Shown: piece after piece, positions 24,401 to 36,894 of the stretch
How positions within the stretch are numbered: the stretch's first letter is position 1
Layout of the letters: the number at the start of each line of letters is the position of its first letter
Source of the DNA: Dryocosmus kuriphilus
Lineage: Eukaryota; Arthropoda; Insecta; Hymenoptera; Cynipidae
Direction: 5' to 3'
NCBI GenBank assembly: GCA_038277395.1
Contig: CM076193.1
Location: 143,457,813 to 143,521,812 of the forward strand
Length of the DNA: 64,000 bases
Made by a program: the position numbers and the translations under genes
Notes under the pieces: model-generated
Seen by the model: the letters and a program-made list of their open reading frames with translations, nothing else
The model's database searches: none
What the model was told of the DNA's origin: nothing

Positions 24401-25147
24401 CGTAATGCAGGCTGTTTGCATAATGCCTGTCTACACATCCGTCAACTACTTTTATCCTAGGCTACTTCCACTTCACAACGTGGATCCCGAGGAGACGGAA
24501 TTACCGCAAATGTTGCGCTGTTCCATTGATAGGATTGCAGAGGACGGATGTTATCTTCTAGGTAAATTGTATTTTAGTTATTTATTAATATTGAGTCTAG
24601 CAACAAATTGCAAATTAAAACTATCATGTACGTTTTTCTCCCTAGGAGAAAACCAAAAAGTCTTCATTACTTTTTTATGTTCTAGAAAACGGAATTCACA
24701 TGTTCATTTGGCTGGGATTGGGACTCAGCCCTCAATGGGTTCAAGGAGTTTTTGGCGTTCCTTCTGTAGCTCAAGTTGATACGGATCGTACCAAAATTCC
24801 GGTTCTGGATTCGCCAATTAACAAACGAGTCAATGATGTCATCAGTCGTGTACGAGCTGAGAGACATCATTGCATGCGGGTAAGAAATATTTTTAATTAA
24901 ATAAATCCAATTTTTTCTAGATTAAAACCACATATATGTATTTTTCTAAATAAAGTTTGATTCTGTTTTTAGTCCTTTCACTAATGGTGTTGTATTGTAA
25001 TTACAGCTAACAATTGTAAGGCAACGAGACAAGCTTGAAATGGTATTTCGACACTTCCTTGTCGAGGATCGAAGTGCCGACGGAAATGCAAGCTACGTCG
25101 ACTTTCTCTGCCACATGCACAAGGAAATTCGCGCTCTCCTGAGCTAA
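18472..25147 (+). CDS. Sec24CD: COPII coat subunit Sec24, C/D class
   Basis: It is the cargo-selecting subunit of the inner COPII coat at ER exit sites, pairing with Sec23. Coding exons by frame and GT-AG sites: 18472-18700, 19053-19180, 19286-19389, 19527-22121, 22210-22404, 24370-24561, 24686-24879, 25007-25147 (about 1258 residues). The N-terminal third is Pro/Gln/Gly-rich and disordered (many GQQN(L/F)SGPP repeats), typical of Sec24. Next come a zinc finger with CIRC (20831-20842) and CMFC (20897-20908), the trunk/vWA-like domain starting PPAFIFVIDVSYNT (about 21060), then beta-sandwich, helical domain (SSAGQLILPECMKLLP) and a gelsolin-like end finishing YVDFLCHMHKEIRALLS. These features match vertebrate SEC24C/D and Drosophila Sec24CD more closely than A/B. 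The ATG at 18472 follows an acceptor by 8 nt. The exon 3/4 junction is one base out of frame, probably from an extra T at 19351-19354. Confidence 0.95.
22405..24369 (+). other. Large Sec24C/D intron, AT-rich degenerate repeats
   Basis: About 1.97 kb of low-complexity sequence dominated by variants of AATTTCAA/TTTGAAATT. A 59-bp tandem duplication starts near 22766 and 22825 (both copies contain GTACAGAAGAATTT). No coding or mobile-element signature was found. Open frames such as 23386-23571 are chance. Confidence 0.6.
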
Positions 25148-25880
25148 TGAATCGGCCGGTGCAATTTCGCAGGGAAATCTAATCGTCTCTCATCGCGGAT
25201 GAAACGCGAGAGAAAATAAAAATCGTGTATCGCGAGTGAGTGCGTTGAAAGTGAAATGTAGTTTGTAATAACAGAGATTTACAGAGAATAAGAGAGAACG
25301 GATTTGTAGAAATAATCGATAAGTGCTCTGTGAGAAAATGTCGACGTATGTCAACTTCAATATGTCAAGGAAAGCGCGCACATAGTGATTTATAAACGAT
25401 TACCAATTGTAAACGTCAAATTGTATTAATATTACTGCATATTATTTTATTTAGCCCATGATAATAATATATTATATATTACACTAAATTAAAAATTACA
25501 GGTGTACCAATGCATTATAACTTTATGTCTCAAAAATGTCCGTCTTTTATCGATTAGAGCAGATTTTATATTTTATTTTCAATGACGCGTCCTTTTGAGT
25601 AGAGGTGCTTTCTGTATATAGTCTCCAATGAGTCTTTATGATTCTTGCGAGAAACATTCCGTGCAGATCGAGTTAAAGTTACTTTTATACACACAGTTTT
25701 GCTAAATTGGCAATTCTTGCTTATTGTAGCAGTATAGCTAATGGAAAATATATATATATATCCATCGGGAAAATCGTGACTAATTCTTATTAGCTGTTCT
25801 TGATTAATAATATAATATTATTGTATAGTTTTGTTATATATCTCATTTGCGGAATAAATACGTCTCGGTCACGGGGTTGC
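25148..25880 (+). terminator. Sec24C/D 3' UTR with AATAAA signal
   Basis: Sequence after the TAA stop at 25145-25147. A clear AATAAA is at 25853-25858 in CGGAATAAATACG, followed by a GT-rich stretch, making cleavage near 25875-25895 likely (3' UTR about 0.73 kb). A short (TA)n tract lies near 25748. A 63-codon antisense frame at 25190-25381 has no support. Confidence 0.6.
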
Positions 25881-25889
25881 AGAAAAGAA

Positions 25890-27165
25890 TGTCTTTCTGA
25901 ATTTGTCCACTTTAAAATTCCCTGTAAAAAAAATTGAAAGCAGTGTGGTGTGTAGTTGCATATTTTTACATATTTTTTTCTTCGTGAAATTAGAAGAGCA
26001 CTAAAAACTGAATGTAATTACTTAAGGAAAGTTTTTTTAAATGAGTTTAAATATTTCTTTTTATCTTTGAAAAGTGTCCTTTTTGTTTTATTAGCAGGAA
26101 AATAAGACATTGATGATTGGTTGAAACAGCAGCAAATAGCCGATCAATCCAAGTAAGCCAGCCAGGACTGTCTGAAACTGTTTTGTTGGATAAGATGTGT
26201 CATGCCTAGATCACAGTGTTGTTTGATTAGGTTTTTCGATACTTTTTTAAAAGCACTTTTTATTCAGAAATTAAATATTCAAAAAAATGTGTAAGTGTAC
26301 TACAGTTTTTATTATTTTATGTCGTATTTAAAAAACGTATTATCTGAAATTCATGCGGCTACCTCATTGCATTTTGAAATAATTATTAGTTTCTTCGCAA
26401 CCCTTTAAAAACAAAGAGGAACGAATAATTACAAAATTATGACTAAATTATCATTTCGAGTTTTTATTCCAAATATAAACATATACACAGTGTTTTGCAA
26501 TAATTATATAGCATAACCGTGACAAAAGTATTATTTATCACGGTAACACCCTAGTAGAACTGTTACAGAACTGTTCTGTACTTGTTAGAATTTTAAAAAT
26601 AGAAAAAGATTGAAAATCTTTCGAGTAGGCACTCGGCTTGGAGTTTTTCGCCATACTAAAACTAGTTCTCAAGAGAACCACAATGGCGCCACCGTCAAAA
26701 TGATTTTTCGCTTCGGTGACGTTTGAACTTTGACAGTTTGACGTGTGGTTTGAGTTTTGACGTTTAGGACGTACATGTAGGTACATGTAATTACTTATTA
26801 GGCAACAAGTTTATAACACTCTGGCAGTTGATTTGATAATGCCGGCATAAGAATAATCCTCTCATGTAAGATATTTAATCTAAAAAATGGGCTAGGTCAC
26901 GCTGAACCTCGGGTTGATAAAGTGTTGTTGAGTTTTGAGTTCCAACTTGTGAAAGTGTTTGTCGTTCGATGAAGTGTCAAGAACATCACAAGAAAGACAA
27001 AAAAGTCGCTGATAATATACGCGAACATGGGATGAATCATGTGGCACGACCCATTTGATTAAATACATATCTCGGGGTCGAAAATCAAAATCGACCAAGG
27101 TTCCAATCAGAAAATCCTTATGATGCGAAACATAACCTAGAAGCGATAATCGTGCACCGGAGAAG
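25890..27165. other. Intergenic region and probable Snx25 promoter
   Basis: No gene was recognised. From 26715 to 26780 there are five TTTGACG/GTGACG half-CRE-like repeats (for example GTGACGTTTGAAC, TTTGACGTGTGG, TTTTGACGTTTAGGACG), which makes this the likeliest promoter area for the downstream gene. Antisense frames at 26538 and 26892 lack family features. Confidence 0.4.
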
Positions 27166-30100
27166 ATGCTTTCGCCTATTATAATTGGATCAGTGGTTGT
27201 TGTTTCATTTTTGCTTGTATTCTGGAACAACTTATTATGGATTCTGTCTTTCGGATTTTTAACGTTCTCGTGTGTGTTGCTGGGCCCTGCAATCGTTATC
27301 ATGATTCATATTGCCTTATCACCGAAACATCAAACTGGAAGAGGCACCACAAAGACTAGCGCTGAACTGGATGCTTTTCGCAATCTGCTTATGGTAAGTA
27401 TCAATTTATATTTTTTAGGTATTTTTTTAATCAAAGAACAGTGATAACAGATGGTGTGATCTCGCGAGTGAGCTGTGGATTTATACGTATCGATTTAAAA
27501 GCTCCATCTTGATGGTGATTAGATTTTAATTTATGTCGGGCTTTTCCACGCTTAGAACTTCGTATAATAACAATTGTATTTAAATATAATTCGTTAGGTA
27601 CAATTTACATTTAATATTCAAATACAATTAGACAAATCTAAATTGTATTTTCCTTTCTTTGGCCGTTATTTCAATAAAGAGTGGATATTATTTTGGTCTT
27701 ACGGTCAGTTAAAACAGCATCGCAACAATGATGTGTGAAAATCATTTTATTAGAAGAATCATTTCAACGTTTCAACCACTACTGCGGGTCTTTTTCAAGA
27801 AGTCAAAAATCTAAAATGCAGTGCGGTGAATAGAAAATGTATAATAACATAGCAATTTTATATCTTTCAAAAAATGAAACATGTAGTTTATTACCTTAAA
27901 ATCAGACGAAGTCAATAAAAGAAATAAAGAATTTCCAGATTTAGAGTCATCCTTGTTTGTTTAAAATTCAACAAAAATTACTGCACTTTTAAAAAAATAT
28001 TATTACATTTATAATAATAATTTGAAGTTCCAAAGTAAAACGGACGATACGAGACATACTATTTGTAGAAATGCATAATCCTCACATTATCACATTATAC
28101 AATAAGAAACTTATATAGTATTTACTGATGAACCTCTGATGAAAAGCGCGCCAAAATCTTAAGAAATAATTCCATAATAAAAATGTTAATATTAGTATAA
28201 AATACACTGATAAATCTGATATATATTTTATTTCATTATTTAAATTTATTTAGGTTTTAATATATTTTTTAATATAGATTGATTCAAGATTTCTTCTTTT
28301 AAAAGTGTTATTTTCTCTTTCTAAAATTTTCACATTATTAAAATTAAAGTAATGATAAAAATTCCATGAATGCGGTGACAATCCTGTATTTAAATTTAAA
28401 ACTTTACAGTCCTTGTATGTTCATATGTAAATTCTTTTCAGTCCCTACCAGTTTCACCAATATAGACGTTATTACAGCCTGTACATTTTATAAGATAAAT
28501 AACACAAGATAAATTTTCTATATTTAATCAGAATCATTTTATTTAAAAGGAATGTATCTAATGTGTGATTGTTCTTAAAATAAACATTAATGTCAAATAT
28601 TTTTAGAGACCTCAATCTTTCAGAAAGACCTTGTATATATGGTAAAGTGACCATTAAGTCAGTTTTTTTTGTATTTTTCTAGATGTTTCTTTTTTTCTTG
28701 TCAATACCAGAAGTATTATGAATTTTATGAATTCTTTCTTTTATAACACTTTCTAATAACAGCAATGCATATTTGTTTGATTGTAAAGTGACTTTTATTT
28801 GATCTAAATGTTCTCTTCTGAATTTAACATCAATTAATTTATTACATATGTCTATTAAACCTTTAATCAAACCGATCATTTGATTAAATAAATGATAAGA
28901 TTCATAATTTAGATAACGACCAGACCATGATGGTTTTTTTATACCAATTTGTGATTAATTTTCCATTTTCATGTTTTATATTTTCTAAATCTAAAAAATT
29001 CAAACTGTTTTTTTTTTTCATTTAAAATATCAATTGAACGGATTCATCAATACTATTAAAAATATTCAAAACTTCGTTAATTTTTTCTTGTGATACAATT
29101 TTAAATATATACCATCCACATAACGTTTATAGAAAATGTGTTTGAACGTTAATTTAGGTAGGGCTCTTTTTTCTATATCCTCTAAAACTAAGTTTGAAAC
29201 TATTGGAGATAATGGAAACCCCATTGGGCAGCCTGAAATTTGTTTATAAACTTTATTGTTAAAAGAAAATACCAAGTTATTAAAAACATTTCTAACGGCA
29301 ATTAAGATTTCATTTGTGGAAATTTTAGTTAGATTTTTATATAAATTTAATTTTTCTTCTAAGCAGTCTATTTGCATAGATATTACATAGTACATTTTTA
29401 CCACCTTTTGATAAATTTCTAAACTTATTTAGTTTTCTATAATTTCTTTTTCAGAAAAATTACGAGCCGAAATCAATGTGTAATAGAAAGCAGCTACGCT
29501 ACCCTGTCGTCTTTACACGATTAGTGGATGGTGTGCTTTACAAAATCTGCTCGATTTAGCATTTCGGGACTTTGTGGGTGCTTGGTTAAACGATCTATCA
29601 TTAGGATCGGATCAATTAATTGATAGCATGAAGCAGGACGTATGGGGAGCCATTCAAAGTCTTCATGACAGACTTTCACACGTCGACCCTACGAAACTGG
29701 TTGCTTGTAGTATAGTAAACAGATTCACGTTTCATTTTGAGAAAATCCGAATTGCTCAAGCAGCAGCGTAAGTCGTAAACCACTTAAAAATCTCAACTTC
29801 ATTTCCATAGTTTAATCACAACAATTTAATTAAATTAATTTGCAGCTCGGAAGGAGAAGACCCTGTATTTATTTTATCGCCGCATTTAATGTCTCGAGAA
29901 GCTGAATTGCAATACCTAAGAAAAGTCAGCGAACTCTGTATTATGTTATTCCTACCTCGGAGTTATTCTTTAACACCAACCAAGTTTCTCCTGAGGGAAA
30001 TAGTCACTTGCAAAAGTGAGTTCATGATTTAAACTTTTAATATTTGCAGGCCTCTGATCCATTTTACACATATAATTTTTTTCAGTTTTAAAGCCAGCGA

Positions 30101-33100
30101 TAGATCTAGTAACAGATCCAGACTACATAAACCAAAAAATTCTCTCCTACATCGAACAACAACAAATGACGGAAGCAATGCACAGGAAAACCTACGAGTA
30201 CGCTGAATCCTTCGAAGATTTTATTCGGATGATCAAAAGCTCGCGTGATCTCGAGGTTCTCAAACATATCAGATATAATATAGTAACTGAGATCATGCAG
30301 GCAACGACGATCCAAAATGTTAAAAGATCTCAAGGTTTAGACCCTGAGAGTTATTCCTTAGGGAAATCGGATGCGATTCAGGCTAGGAAACTTAAGAGAT
30401 ATATTAGTCAGCTGACTTATGCAAAAAATACTTGCGAGTGCCATATGCAGTCTTTGGGCTGGGATGGATATCCAATACATGTTAGTTTTTAGCGTCTTAA
30501 TTATCTTTTACCCTTAATTCGACAATGTATTTTATTATTATCTTCCTCAGGAAAGTGACTTATCAGATCCAAGCGCGATGGGTGAGGGGAGAATTTTGAC
30601 ATTACCTACAGTTTTAGAAAATGTAATCGGCAGGAGGCACCTCTCCCAATTTCTAGAGCAAGTTTCAAGCCAAGGGTTGATTGGCTACTGGACAGCAGTA
30701 CAGGAATTAAGAGCAGCAGAAAGGTCCAGTTGGCACCAGCTTGGGGCCGAAATCTTCTACACCTACATCAGATCGCCAACAGCTGAGATAAAAGTAGAAA
30801 AGAACGTTCGAAAGAGAATGGAGAGTTTTTTGCTGGGTGACAAGGGTCCAGATGTCTTTTACGAGGTGCAAGAGAATGTCGTGAAAACTCTCCAGGAAAA
30901 ATATTACCCCTCTTTTATCGTGAGCGATCTGTACAAAAAAATGCAGGAGGCACTGATCAACGAAAGGGCGGATGGTCTTGTCGAGGATCGTCAGATTGAC
31001 GGAACAATTTCGGACGCGTCTGTCCTTTTAGTCGGTCGCGAGCATTCAAATTACGCCCGAAGTAAACTCGACCAGCTCCAGGAGAAGCTGAGTAATAAAA
31101 TGCAGGCTCTCCAAGCTTTAAGGTCGTCCATGAAACCAGAAAGTCGAGTTCTGGGTATTTTAGCGAAGGAAGTAGAGTCTCTTCAGGGAGAAAAGCGGCA
31201 GCTGGAGGCGCATTTGACTCATACGGAAATGTGGGCCGAATATTTGGGAAGATGGAGGGCTGATGTTCAGAGTGCTGAGGTAATCCAGACTTCCAATAAA
31301 AAAATATTTAGTCGAGATCTCGGTTGAGACTTTTACACGTTGAAGATGCTGAGTTTTTTTACAGATGCCAGATAATGGAGAGCCTCCTCAGTTTATCCTT
31401 GTGGTTCACATGGCAGCGGACGAAACGAGTGAAGAGAAAATATCAACCGGCTGGGTGGTGTTGAGGAAACTTACTGAGTTTCAGGAACTGAATAGAAAAC
31501 TCCGCCAGTTGTGCTCGAGCGTCAAGAACTTTGAACTTCCCTCCCAACCTCTGAAATTCTTTGGGAAATCTGATAAGAACTCGATCGACAAGGCCAAGGC
31601 GCAGATCCAGAAATACTTAAATGTTTGTGTCCTTTTTTTGAAAATTACTCTGCATTTCTTTGTTTCTGCAATCTGAACTTTATATCGTGTTGCAGTTCGT
31701 GTTGGAAGACGATAAATTGAACCAGAGCGAAGCTCTTTACGCATTTCTGAGTCCAAGTTCCGAACATTTGAAACACACGGCACCTTCTCCAAAGAAATCT
31801 CGTTTCTCCCTCTCAACTCTTTTTAAAAGGTAATTGACAAATATCAGTCATAAAAAATTTTAAGAAATCATGTGACTACCAAATTTTTCTTGAAAATACA
31901 GTAGCGGCTCGAGTGGTAGTGGAGATTCAAGGGAAAAAGACGACGAGGAGGATTACTCGTTGCTGTTGGACGACAATGAAGCGGGGCGAACTTCCACTGA
32001 AGGTTTTCTTGGTCCTGGGAAGGATGCAATTGCCGAACCTTTATACACCCTTCTTGGTGAAGTTTTTGATCTGAGGGGCGTCTTTCGCTGGCTGAGGAGG
32101 TCGCTTATCACATTTGTGCAAATTACTTATGGAAGGACGATCAACAGGTGAGATGAATCGAAGCTCTAGGAGTAAATTGAGCAATTAGTACAAATACGTT
32201 AATAAATTCTTATTTTCAGGCAAGTGCGAGACACAGTTGCCTGGTTCTTATCGGAACCAATGCTGCATTACTACATTCAACTCTTCTCGAAATCTTGGTG
32301 GCCAAATGGTCAACTAGCTTCGGATTCAGTTGTCAGAACCGATGAGGAGAAACTCAAGACTCGGGGCGAAGCGCGAAGACAGTTTTTAAATAATGTACCT
32401 GAAGTTTTGACGAATTTAGTTGGAGCCCAAAGCGCTCAGCGTGGCGCTACAAAAGTGTTTGATACTCTGCAGAACGTGAATCTCAACAAGCAACTATTTT
32501 ATGTGAGTATTCTTGAATCTTTAATAACTTAAGGCAGTAAGAATCTATTACATTTAAACCTAAATCTGGCGCAACCTTGCGTGCCATGGAAATACACTGC
32601 GCAGTTAAAAATTCTTGAGATATCTGCTGCGCAGGTATGTCGTATTCAAGTTTTCTGTGCGCAGAAGAATGATGCGTATATGTATGCTCAGTAGATTTCT
32701 CTCGTGCTTGTAGCTGCGCAGTAGATTTCAGTTGGAGTTAAATGTGTGAAATTCCAGAATGACTTAAAGAATTCTAAAATACTGTGGAAGGTTCTTGAAT
32801 TTTGTAGAATACTAGTTTATTTCTAAAAAATTCTGTGAAAATTGTAGAATAACTCTGACCTTTCTAGAGTATTTAAGAATATTTTGGACTGTTAGAGTAT
32901 TTTCTAATTTTCTGGACTCCTCTATAATATTCTGGACTATATTGGAAGGTTCAAAATGTTCAGGAACGCTATAGATTATTCAGAAATTCTTGGATGTTCT
33001 CGTATGTTCTGAAATTTTGTACAATAATTTTTTAATGTTTAGTCATGTTCTACAATATTTTGGAATGTTGCTTACTTTTCTAGAAAGTTCTAAAATGTCC

Positions 33101-33972
33101 CGAATAGAATATTCAACCATGTTCTTTCAGAATCTAGAAGTTTATGAATATTCTTGATTTTTTGTTGTTGAAGTTTTTGAGTATTCCAGAAGTTTGTAGA
33201 ATATTTTATAATTTTTTTAAGCAATCTTTGTTTATAAAACTCTCAAAATTCTGGAATATTCTTGATTTTACTATAATATTCTGGAAGATCCTAGAATGTA
33301 TGATATTTTTAAATAATTTGGAATACTCTATTTTCAAATGTTCTTCAATTTCTGGAAAGGAATCTTATAGAATGGTTCAGTATTTTATTGATTCATTCTT
33401 TGTTTCTAAGTTCTCTCAGAAATTTTTATACTATACATTTTTCTTGCAAAATCTGGGATATTATATGATATACTTCAGGAACGTGAATTTTCTAGAATGG
33501 TTTAGGATTTTATTCTCATTTCTTCAGCTCTCAAAATCTTGGAATATTTTGGAGTATTTTTAAATATGCTTGAATTTTTTAGAATAGTTGGTAATCTTTT
33601 TAAATGTTTTAGCACTTTTTGAATTAGAATATACTACAGTGTTCATATTGAATATGGAATAATTTGTAAATTTTCCACAATGGTTTCGAATTTTATTGAA
33701 CATTCTTTATTTCCAAAATTGTCTGAATATTTTCAAATGTTCTTGATTTTTCTGGAATATTCTAAAATAGAATATTCTAGAATTTCCTAGAATTCTTGAG
33801 TCTTGATATTACGTAGTTAATCTGAAAGTTTCTAAAAGTTGTTAACATGAATGTTACAGTTCACTCTCTATTTTAATGATAAAAGATAATTTAATATCAA
33901 TACTTTTTTTCTTTACAGGATATCTTAGAAGTAATAATGTACGAGGTATTTCCAGAACTGCAGAATAAGTAA
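27166..33972 (+). CDS. Snx25: Sorting nexin SNX25 (snazarus) with PXA, RGS, PX and Nexin_C domains
   Basis: This is a membrane-anchored sorting nexin; the Drosophila orthologue snazarus acts at ER contact sites and lipid droplets. Coding exons: 27166-27393, 29455-29767, 29846-30015, 30086-30480, 30551-31279, 31365-31622, 31696-31829, 31902-32147, 32220-32502, 33919-33972 (about 936 residues). Exon 1 encodes two hydrophobic segments (PIIIGSVVVVSFLLVF, SCVLLGPAIVIMIHIAL). Then come a PXA domain (RPHxx-like LDLAFRDFVGAWL to LREIVTCK), an RGS domain (RRHLSQFLEQ..YYPSFIVSDLYKKM), a coiled coil (KLDQLQEKLSNKMQALQAL), a PX domain (GWVVLRKLTEFQELNRKL..SEALYAFLSP) and a Nexin_C domain (EPLYTLLGEVFDLRG..RDTVAWFLSEPMLHYY). 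The order and motifs fit SNX25 better than SNX13/14. Exon 2 needs one extra base in the TTT at 29538-29540 to stay open (RLVDGVL then QNLLDLAFRDF). The last exon encodes only 17 residues. Confidence 0.95.
27720..29440 (-). mobile_element. Penelope-like retroelement copy in Snx25 intron 1
   Basis: On the minus strand, 29066-29404 encodes a reverse-transcriptase block with SGCPMGFPLSPIVSNL and FYKRYVDGIY (the usual second Asp of YxDD is Gly here). Downstream are the family linker LPYIQGLSERLR (about 28615-28650) and a GIY-YIG endonuclease piece CTGCNNVYIGETGRD (about 28440-28490), then HSWNFYHYFNF near 28360. RT next to a GIY-YIG endonuclease is diagnostic of Penelope-like elements. Frame breaks and the changed active site show it is dead. 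A sequence resembling their hammerhead-bearing flank (GACCCGCAGTAGTGG..GAAACGTTG, minus strand) lies at 27760-27800. RT-related sequence approaches to within about 50 bp of the exon 2 acceptor. Confidence 0.8.
32503..33918 (+). other. Last Snx25 intron, filled with degenerate GAATATTCTAGAA-type repeats
   Basis: From about 32740 to 33830 the intron is an array of diverged short palindromes of the type TTCTAGAATATTCTGGAA. An odd block at 32575-32740 repeats CTGCGCAG(T/A)..TTTC-type words (TGCGCAGTTAAAA, GCTGCGCAGGTATG, GTGCGCAGAAGAAT, GCTGCGCAGTAGAT). No coding sequence; the 139-codon frame at 33144 is translation of the array. Confidence 0.6.
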
Positions 33973-36380
33973 GGTCTCCTTTCTTTTAACCAAATTACCT
34001 ATGACATCGGTTTCTGGATTGTATTTTTTCCTCTCGAAAGGGGTAAAAACAGAATTATAAAATAAGTTGTTATCGTTGGTAGCAAAGATTCTATAACAGT
34101 GAGTGAATTACAGATACAGACTCGTATGTAACTTTTGCATTGTATTTTTACATGCAATTTTACATTATCAACATTCCATTAGCGTCCTAGCGTTTCATTC
34201 GAGACTCGGAATACGTTCCATCTTTTCCTAATTGCCATGTGGAAATGAAAGTCTGTAGAAAGTGGAAAGACTGGTGCTGATTATAACTTTATTTCTGAGC
34301 AGCTTTCGCAGATTCAGTATTTTTTTAATCAGTATGGACCAATTCTTATCTTTATCATTTCTGAATCGCGGATCTTGGATCCTGCACGTATGTCGAGCGT
34401 TTTTACTGTGACAATATTACTTAAATAAAATGAGAAATGTATTTTTAAAATGGCTCTTCTCGACTTGAAGAATGCCTGAGAATAAAGGAAAGTAATTTGA
34501 AGGTGATGAGCACAGGAGAAAATTCTCTAGGGAATCCTACGTTCTTTCTTGTACTGATGGCGATACTTAGCAAACTTGAATTTTAATGTGATCGACGTAT
34601 AAAATTGTTAGATTCCACAGTCTCCCAAGGAGATATGTAGGTGGTCTTAGAAAAAATAGGGTATTAAGTTGGCCTGAAACTGACTTACGCGCTTAGGTCG
34701 ATACGCTCTGTAAATTTTTATGTAGAATATTAGAAATAGATCAATTTTTAGTTGACTAAGAGTATTCGTTGCAACACAGTGCTAATTACCAAAGATAATT
34801 TCGGGTTTTTCCAAAATGTTGGAATTTCAAAATATCTTCTTTACAGACAATTTATCATTTATATTCGCAAATTATTGTCGAGCACTTGGATGCATTTCCT
34901 AAAGAATCTTTTAAAATCGTTGAGAAAATAGAAATTTATATATCTTTCGTTGTCTATGAATTGTAATTTTTGTAGATAGTTTTAAATAAGGTGCAGGATA
35001 GACTCTTCTGCCAATTATTGGCCATTATGTGTTTACTTTTAGCCGACTCGTTAGAAATAGGAATTGCCCGAGCCCTTTTGAACTCTTTTTAATAAAATCC
35101 CTACTATTTTTTTTAAGAATCGCAAGTTTCTATTTTTTCAATAGTGATTTTTTTTATTCAAAGTTAGATTTATAGATTTTATTATATGCGCACGTATATT
35201 TTTTAATGAATTGTTCTTTCAGAGTTTTTAATTTTGTATTGTGGGCAGAATCATGGCACAAACTCTATGTTCGATTTGTGGAACTTAAATCTACCTAAAT
35301 TAATCGGTGTATGTGGAAATATTTTTTCCCGGCGAGGAATATTCAGAACGAGCGAAATCTGTTGGCTCTTAATAATTTTTTGGTAAAGTCTACCTGACTT
35401 TTATTTTTAACAAATTCGAGAGCATTTTGTTGATGATTACCAGTCCTGTTTTATTATTAGAGTGCAGTTTGTAAATTATAATTGACATTTTTACGATGGG
35501 TGATGAAGAATACAAATTCTGATGCTGATTTGATAAGAATTTGATTTTTTTAAAGACAGTGCCAAAGTATGTTTTCAAGATAATAGTTACTTATTTATGA
35601 ATATTAAGCAGGAAGGTATGATTCTTCAGAATGTATTGTACAATTAAGGTGCAGCGTAATTGCAATCTGTACTGTGCACAAGGTATACATACATATATGT
35701 GTTGGCTCTTTGTCAATATACTTCAAACTGAAATAAATGTACGTCAGCCAGATATATCTTCAGTGTTGTGTTGCTTTAATTTTTAATTGCAGGGTGTCTG
35801 GACCGAGAATATTTTGGATTCGATAAAACCCGGGGAATTATTATGTTAATTAATTTTTTGAATGAAAATTTTAAAAGTCTTCATTATAAAAACTTTTCTA
35901 AAGACTGCAGATGTCAATAATAATTTCTTATCATATAAAATTATGCGATTTTTAATAAGCTGGATGTGAAATTCTTTTGATATTTGAAGAATCTTTTTCT
36001 TTGGAATTTTGAGTTTCAAAAGTTCAATTTGTCAAATTTTTCAGGCATAAAATCATTTATCTTATCTGGTCTTAAATTCTAATCGTTAATTTTCAAATTA
36101 AGAAATGGTTAAGTCCGTTTTTAAGGCTTGAAAAGTAAAAAATTAAAAGTGTTTAAAATTCAACAATTCGCACAGTAAAGCGTTTCAAGTGAATTAACTG
36201 TAAACATAAATTAATGAAATAGTATTTAATGGAATATATAGTTTTAAATTTTGAAGGTTCAATTCTTCAGTTTTGTACAGTGAAAATTATTATATTATAG
36301 AGTACCTGTAGTCACACATTTTAAATGGCACTTGATATTAGGTACAAGAAATTATAATTTTTTTAATCTTTAAAATTTCT
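33973..36380. other. Downstream flank of Snx25, probable 3' UTR plus AT-rich spacer
   Basis: No ORF with family features. AATAAA occurs at 34424-34429 and again near 35730 (GAAATAAATG), either of which could end the Snx25 transcript. The stretch 34000-35760 is less repetitive than its surroundings and could be a long 3' UTR. Nothing else was recognised. Confidence 0.35.
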
Positions 36381-36890
36381 AATAATGTTCTGGAATTTTT
36401 TATAATCTACAATAATTTGAAATTATCTATTCTTAAAGTTCTTTAGTCTACAGAATACTGTATAATGTTATGAGCTTTTGTAGAATATTCTGGAATGTTC
36501 TGGAATTATTTAGGATATTTTGGAATCTTTCGGAATATTCTAGAATGTTCTACAAGATCTCTGCAAGATTTCTTGAATGGTTTAGAATTTTGCGGATCAT
36601 TTTTTATTACTATATTTTTCTTAATATTCTCGAATATTCCTGTTTCTTGAATAAAATATTCTACAATCTTCTGGAAGAATCTGAAATCTTGTGGTATACT
36701 TCTGGAATTTGTTGCAATTCAAATTCAAAATTATTAAACAATCTTAATTTCTAAAACTCTAACAAATCTGATATGTTCGGTATTTTTTTAGAGTATGCTA
36801 GAACGTTCTGGAATATTCTGGAGTTTTATATAATATTCTAGAATAGTTTAGAATTTCATTGAATATTTTTTATTTCTCAAATTTAAACAG
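36380..36890. repeat. Heat-shock-element-like array (alternating GAA/TTC at 5-bp spacing)
   Basis: Perfect nGAAnnTTCn ladders are visible: AGAATATTCTGGAATGTTCT then GGAATT (36482-36507, five alternating units), GGAATATTCTAGAATGTTCT (36532-36551, four units) and GAACGTTCTGGAATATTCTG (36801-36820, four units). These match the binding consensus of the heat-shock factor trimer. The same repeat family, less perfect, recurs in the last Snx25 intron, at 51410-51640 and at the window end, so it may be a dispersed satellite rather than a selected enhancer. Confidence 0.65.
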
Positions 36891-36894
36891 CCAC

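Noticed and set aside
28125..28155. Hammerhead-like CTGATGA string
   Set aside because: CTGATGAACCTCTGATGAAA lacks a plausible stem II and the GAAA core; judged chance.
33144..33563. 139-codon ORF in the Snx25 intron, and a similar 94-codon ORF at 36470-36754
   Set aside because: Both are translations of the GAATATTC repeat arrays (FWNILE-type peptides).
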